Source: Gammaproteobacteria bacterium UBA6968
GTDB lineage: Bacteria > Pseudomonadota > Gammaproteobacteria > Pseudomonadales > Azotimanducaceae
Length of the DNA stretch: 7,257 bases
Direction: 5' to 3'
Assembly: GCA_002450255.1 (NCBI GenBank)
Contig: DJYW01000084.1
Location: forward strand, 22,633 to 29,889
Under the pieces are notes generated by a model. The model ran no database searches. It saw only the letters and a list, made by a program, of their open reading frames with translations, and was not told the origin of the DNA. How positions within the stretch are numbered: the stretch's first letter is position 1; the number at the start of each line of letters is the position of its first letter. This document shows positions 6,274-7,257 of the stretch, piece by piece. The position numbers and the translations under genes were made by a program.

Positions 6274-6402
6274 GAAATCTGGCCAGTTGGTATCAAGGAA
6301 CCGCGATAGACACCAATTCAGAAACAAATAAAAACCTAGACACGGAAGTAAACACAGTCAGCTAACGATGTGAGGTTGAGGCAATAAAAGGCAGCCCGGG
6401 AT
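6274..6402. other. A-rich spacer between coxG and the coxS-like gene
   Basis: This 129-base spacer holds no gene. It has A-rich stretches near 6320-6355 and no clear terminator hairpin with a T-run after coxG. The CoxS-like start at 6403 has only AAAAGG at 6386-6391, about 11 bases upstream, so its translation signal is weak. I see no convincing promoter, so read-through from coxG is possible. Confidence 0.5.
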
Positions 6403-6882
6403 ATGGCACTAAAGCGCACGAAACTGAAAGTAAACGGCGAAACGCACAAGCTCAAAGTCGAGCCGCATAGTTTGCTGGTAGAGACCTTGCGTAGTGAGCT
6501 AGGTCTAACAGGCACGCATGTTGGGTGTGATACCTCACAATGTGGCGCCTGCACCGTCCATTTAAACGGGCGCGCAGTAAAGGCTTGTAGTTTGTTGACG
6601 GTGCAAGCAGATGGCTCAGATATCACAACGATAGAGGGTATCGGAACGGTCGATAATCTACACCCGATGCAGGCTGCTTTTCACGAATACCACGGCCTGC
6701 AATGCGGATTCTGCACACCGGGAATGATCATGCAAGCGATTGATCTGGTGGCGCAGAATGAAACGTTGACCGCAGATCAAATACGGCAAGGTCTTGGTGG
6801 CAATCTGTGCCGCTGCACTGGCTATCACAATATTGTAAAAGCCATTCAGTCAGTTGCTAATGACAAAGGTGGCGTCGCGTAA
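6403..6882 (+). CDS. [2Fe-2S] small subunit of a CO-dehydrogenase/xanthine-dehydrogenase-type molybdenum enzyme
   Basis: Electron-transfer subunit (CoxS-like) of a three-subunit molybdenum hydroxylase; it passes electrons from the molybdenum centre in the large subunit to FAD in the medium subunit. At 159 residues it has the normal length. The N-terminal ferredoxin-like domain binds the first cluster through C42, C47, C50 and C62 ([10 protein letters not shown], then KAC). The helical C-terminal domain binds the second through C101, C104, C136 and C138 (CGFCTPGM and [11 protein letters not shown]). All eight cysteines are present. There is no signal peptide, so it is cytoplasmic. A CoxG-like gene precedes it. 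The large subunit, whose active-site loop separates true CO dehydrogenase from other hydroxylases, is not in the window, so the symbol coxS is likely but not assured. Confidence 0.93.
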   Translation: MALKRTKLKVNGETHKLKVEPHSLLVETLRSELGLTGTHVGCDTSQCGACTVHLNGRAVKACSLLTVQADGSDITTIEGIGTVDNLHPMQAAFHEYHGLQCGFCTPGMIMQAIDLVAQNETLTADQIRQGLGGNLCRCTGYHNIVKAIQSVANDKGGVA

Positions 6883-6945
6883 GCTAACTTCACGTGATCG
6901 GGTTCGGTCATGGCAGCGGTGCAGTTATCCCTATTTGGCGCGAGA

Positions 6946-6981
6946 GGAGGAGCGATAGGAGGAGTGATAGGAGGAGCAAGA
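6946..6981 (+). repeat. 12-bp tandem repeat, three copies, each with AGGAGG
   Basis: The units are GGAGGAGCGATA (6946-6957), GGAGGAGTGATA (6958-6969) and GGAGGAGCAAGA (6970-6981). The first two differ at one base. With the preceding A, each copy creates AGGAGG (6945-6950, 6957-6962, 6969-6974), the perfect complement of the 16S rRNA anti-Shine-Dalgarno core. No credible reading frame follows any copy at normal spacing. This may be a simple minisatellite or an RNA element able to bind ribosomes. Confidence 0.75.
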
Positions 6982-7222
6982 GGGGCACGGCTAAAGCGGC
7001 TTGTAGGCGGACAAATTCAGTTCGAGAAATCGTAGCGGCGAGCAGGACGCAGCAAGTTCATACAGCGGTATGGGTTGGTATTTGTAAAGTTCACCCAGAA
7101 ACGAGGCTTAGAGCCTTGCAAAATGAGCGGCCGCAAGCGTTAAATAAAAACGCTGTGTGCTGAAGGCAAATACATAAAGATCTAGCGCCGAGACAGAAAC
7201 AAGAGAACAAGCAAGATATAGA

Positions 7223-7257
7223 GACCAAAGGACCAAAGGGTCAAAGGGTCAAAGGGT
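7223..7257 (+). repeat. 8-bp tandem repeat running off the right edge
   Basis: Two copies of GACCAAAG (7223-7230, 7231-7238) are followed by two copies of GGTCAAAG (7239-7246, 7247-7254) and the first three bases of another. The two forms differ at positions 2 and 3 and each form occurs as an adjacent pair, as expected from stepwise duplication by slippage. The true copy number is unknown because the window ends inside the array. Confidence 0.85.

Larger units (their letters stand above)
6883..7257. other. Long spacer after the coxS-like gene, no supported gene
   Basis: These 375 bases would normally be expected to hold the start of a CoxL- or CoxM-like gene. Instead they contain two tandem repeats (separate entries) and two short hairpins without T-runs (7104-7116 and 7136-7154). 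A GTG-started frame at 6894-7163 is open but low-complexity: its arginine- and serine-rich part is simply the translation of the 12-bp repeat. None of the cysteine, cofactor or subunit motifs of the molybdenum hydroxylase family appears. Confidence 0.6.

Noticed and set aside
7136..7154. AGCGTT/AACGCT hairpin as a terminator
   Set aside because: A six-pair stem with a seven-base A-rich loop and no T-run following on either strand.
6894..7163. 89-residue GTG-started frame after the coxS-like gene
   Set aside because: Its only distinctive feature, the RRSD repeats, is the translation of the 12-bp DNA repeat. There is no ribosome binding site before the GTG and no known domain.
6319..7202. CAGAAACAA and AAATAAAAAC both occurring in the two spacers around coxS
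   Set aside because: Short A-rich matches in different order and spacing; likely composition rather than a shared element.
6946..7257. The tandem repeats as a CRISPR array
   Set aside because: Units are 8 or 12 bp and directly adjacent, with no spacers and no cas genes.

Overview
The window looks like chromosomal DNA of a heterotrophic, probably marine or environmental gammaproteobacterium. The base composition is balanced. The RluE pseudouridine synthase closely resembles the Escherichia coli enzyme as I remember it. The proton-translocating transhydrogenase is the three-gene (pntAA-pntAB-pntB) form common in proteobacteria, and the right end begins an aerobic CO-dehydrogenase-type (xanthine dehydrogenase family) molybdenum hydroxylase locus. 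The taxonomic call is inference from protein style only; there is no rRNA or marker gene here.

Layout. 1-470: no supported gene; 15-bp tandem repeats at the left edge, then the leader of the pnt operon. 471-3871 (+): a tight operon, pntAA, pntAB, pntB and a nitroreductase-family flavoprotein, with gaps of 4 nt, a 4-nt overlap and 2 nt. 3885-4445 (-): rluE, convergent with the operon and only 13 nt from it. 4446-4703: a divergent spacer containing a possible 39-residue minus-strand small protein and two 10-bp palindromes. 4704-5405 (+): a second, unrelated-looking nitroreductase-family protein. 5406-5640: spacer with no confident gene. 5641-6273 (+): a CoxG-like SRPBCC protein with a C-terminal membrane anchor. 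6403-6882 (+): the two-[2Fe-2S] small subunit of a CO-dehydrogenase-type enzyme. 6883-7257: no supported gene; two different short tandem repeats (12 bp and 8 bp), the last running off the window.

How the genes fit together. Transhydrogenase uses the proton gradient to make NADPH from NADH. The nitroreductase-family gene translationally coupled to it could be an NAD(P)H-dependent FMN enzyme that consumes this NADPH, but its substrate is unknown. CoxG and the CoxS-like subunit are two parts of a molybdo-iron-sulfur-flavin hydroxylase system. The catalytic (CoxL-like) and FAD (CoxM-like) subunits are not in the window and would be expected to the right, so the substrate (CO or an organic compound) cannot be decided here.

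No wholly novel system is visible. The most unusual signals are the unrelated short tandem repeats in the intergenic DNA, including three evenly spaced perfect AGGAGG sequences with no gene behind them, and the possible small protein upstream of rluE.
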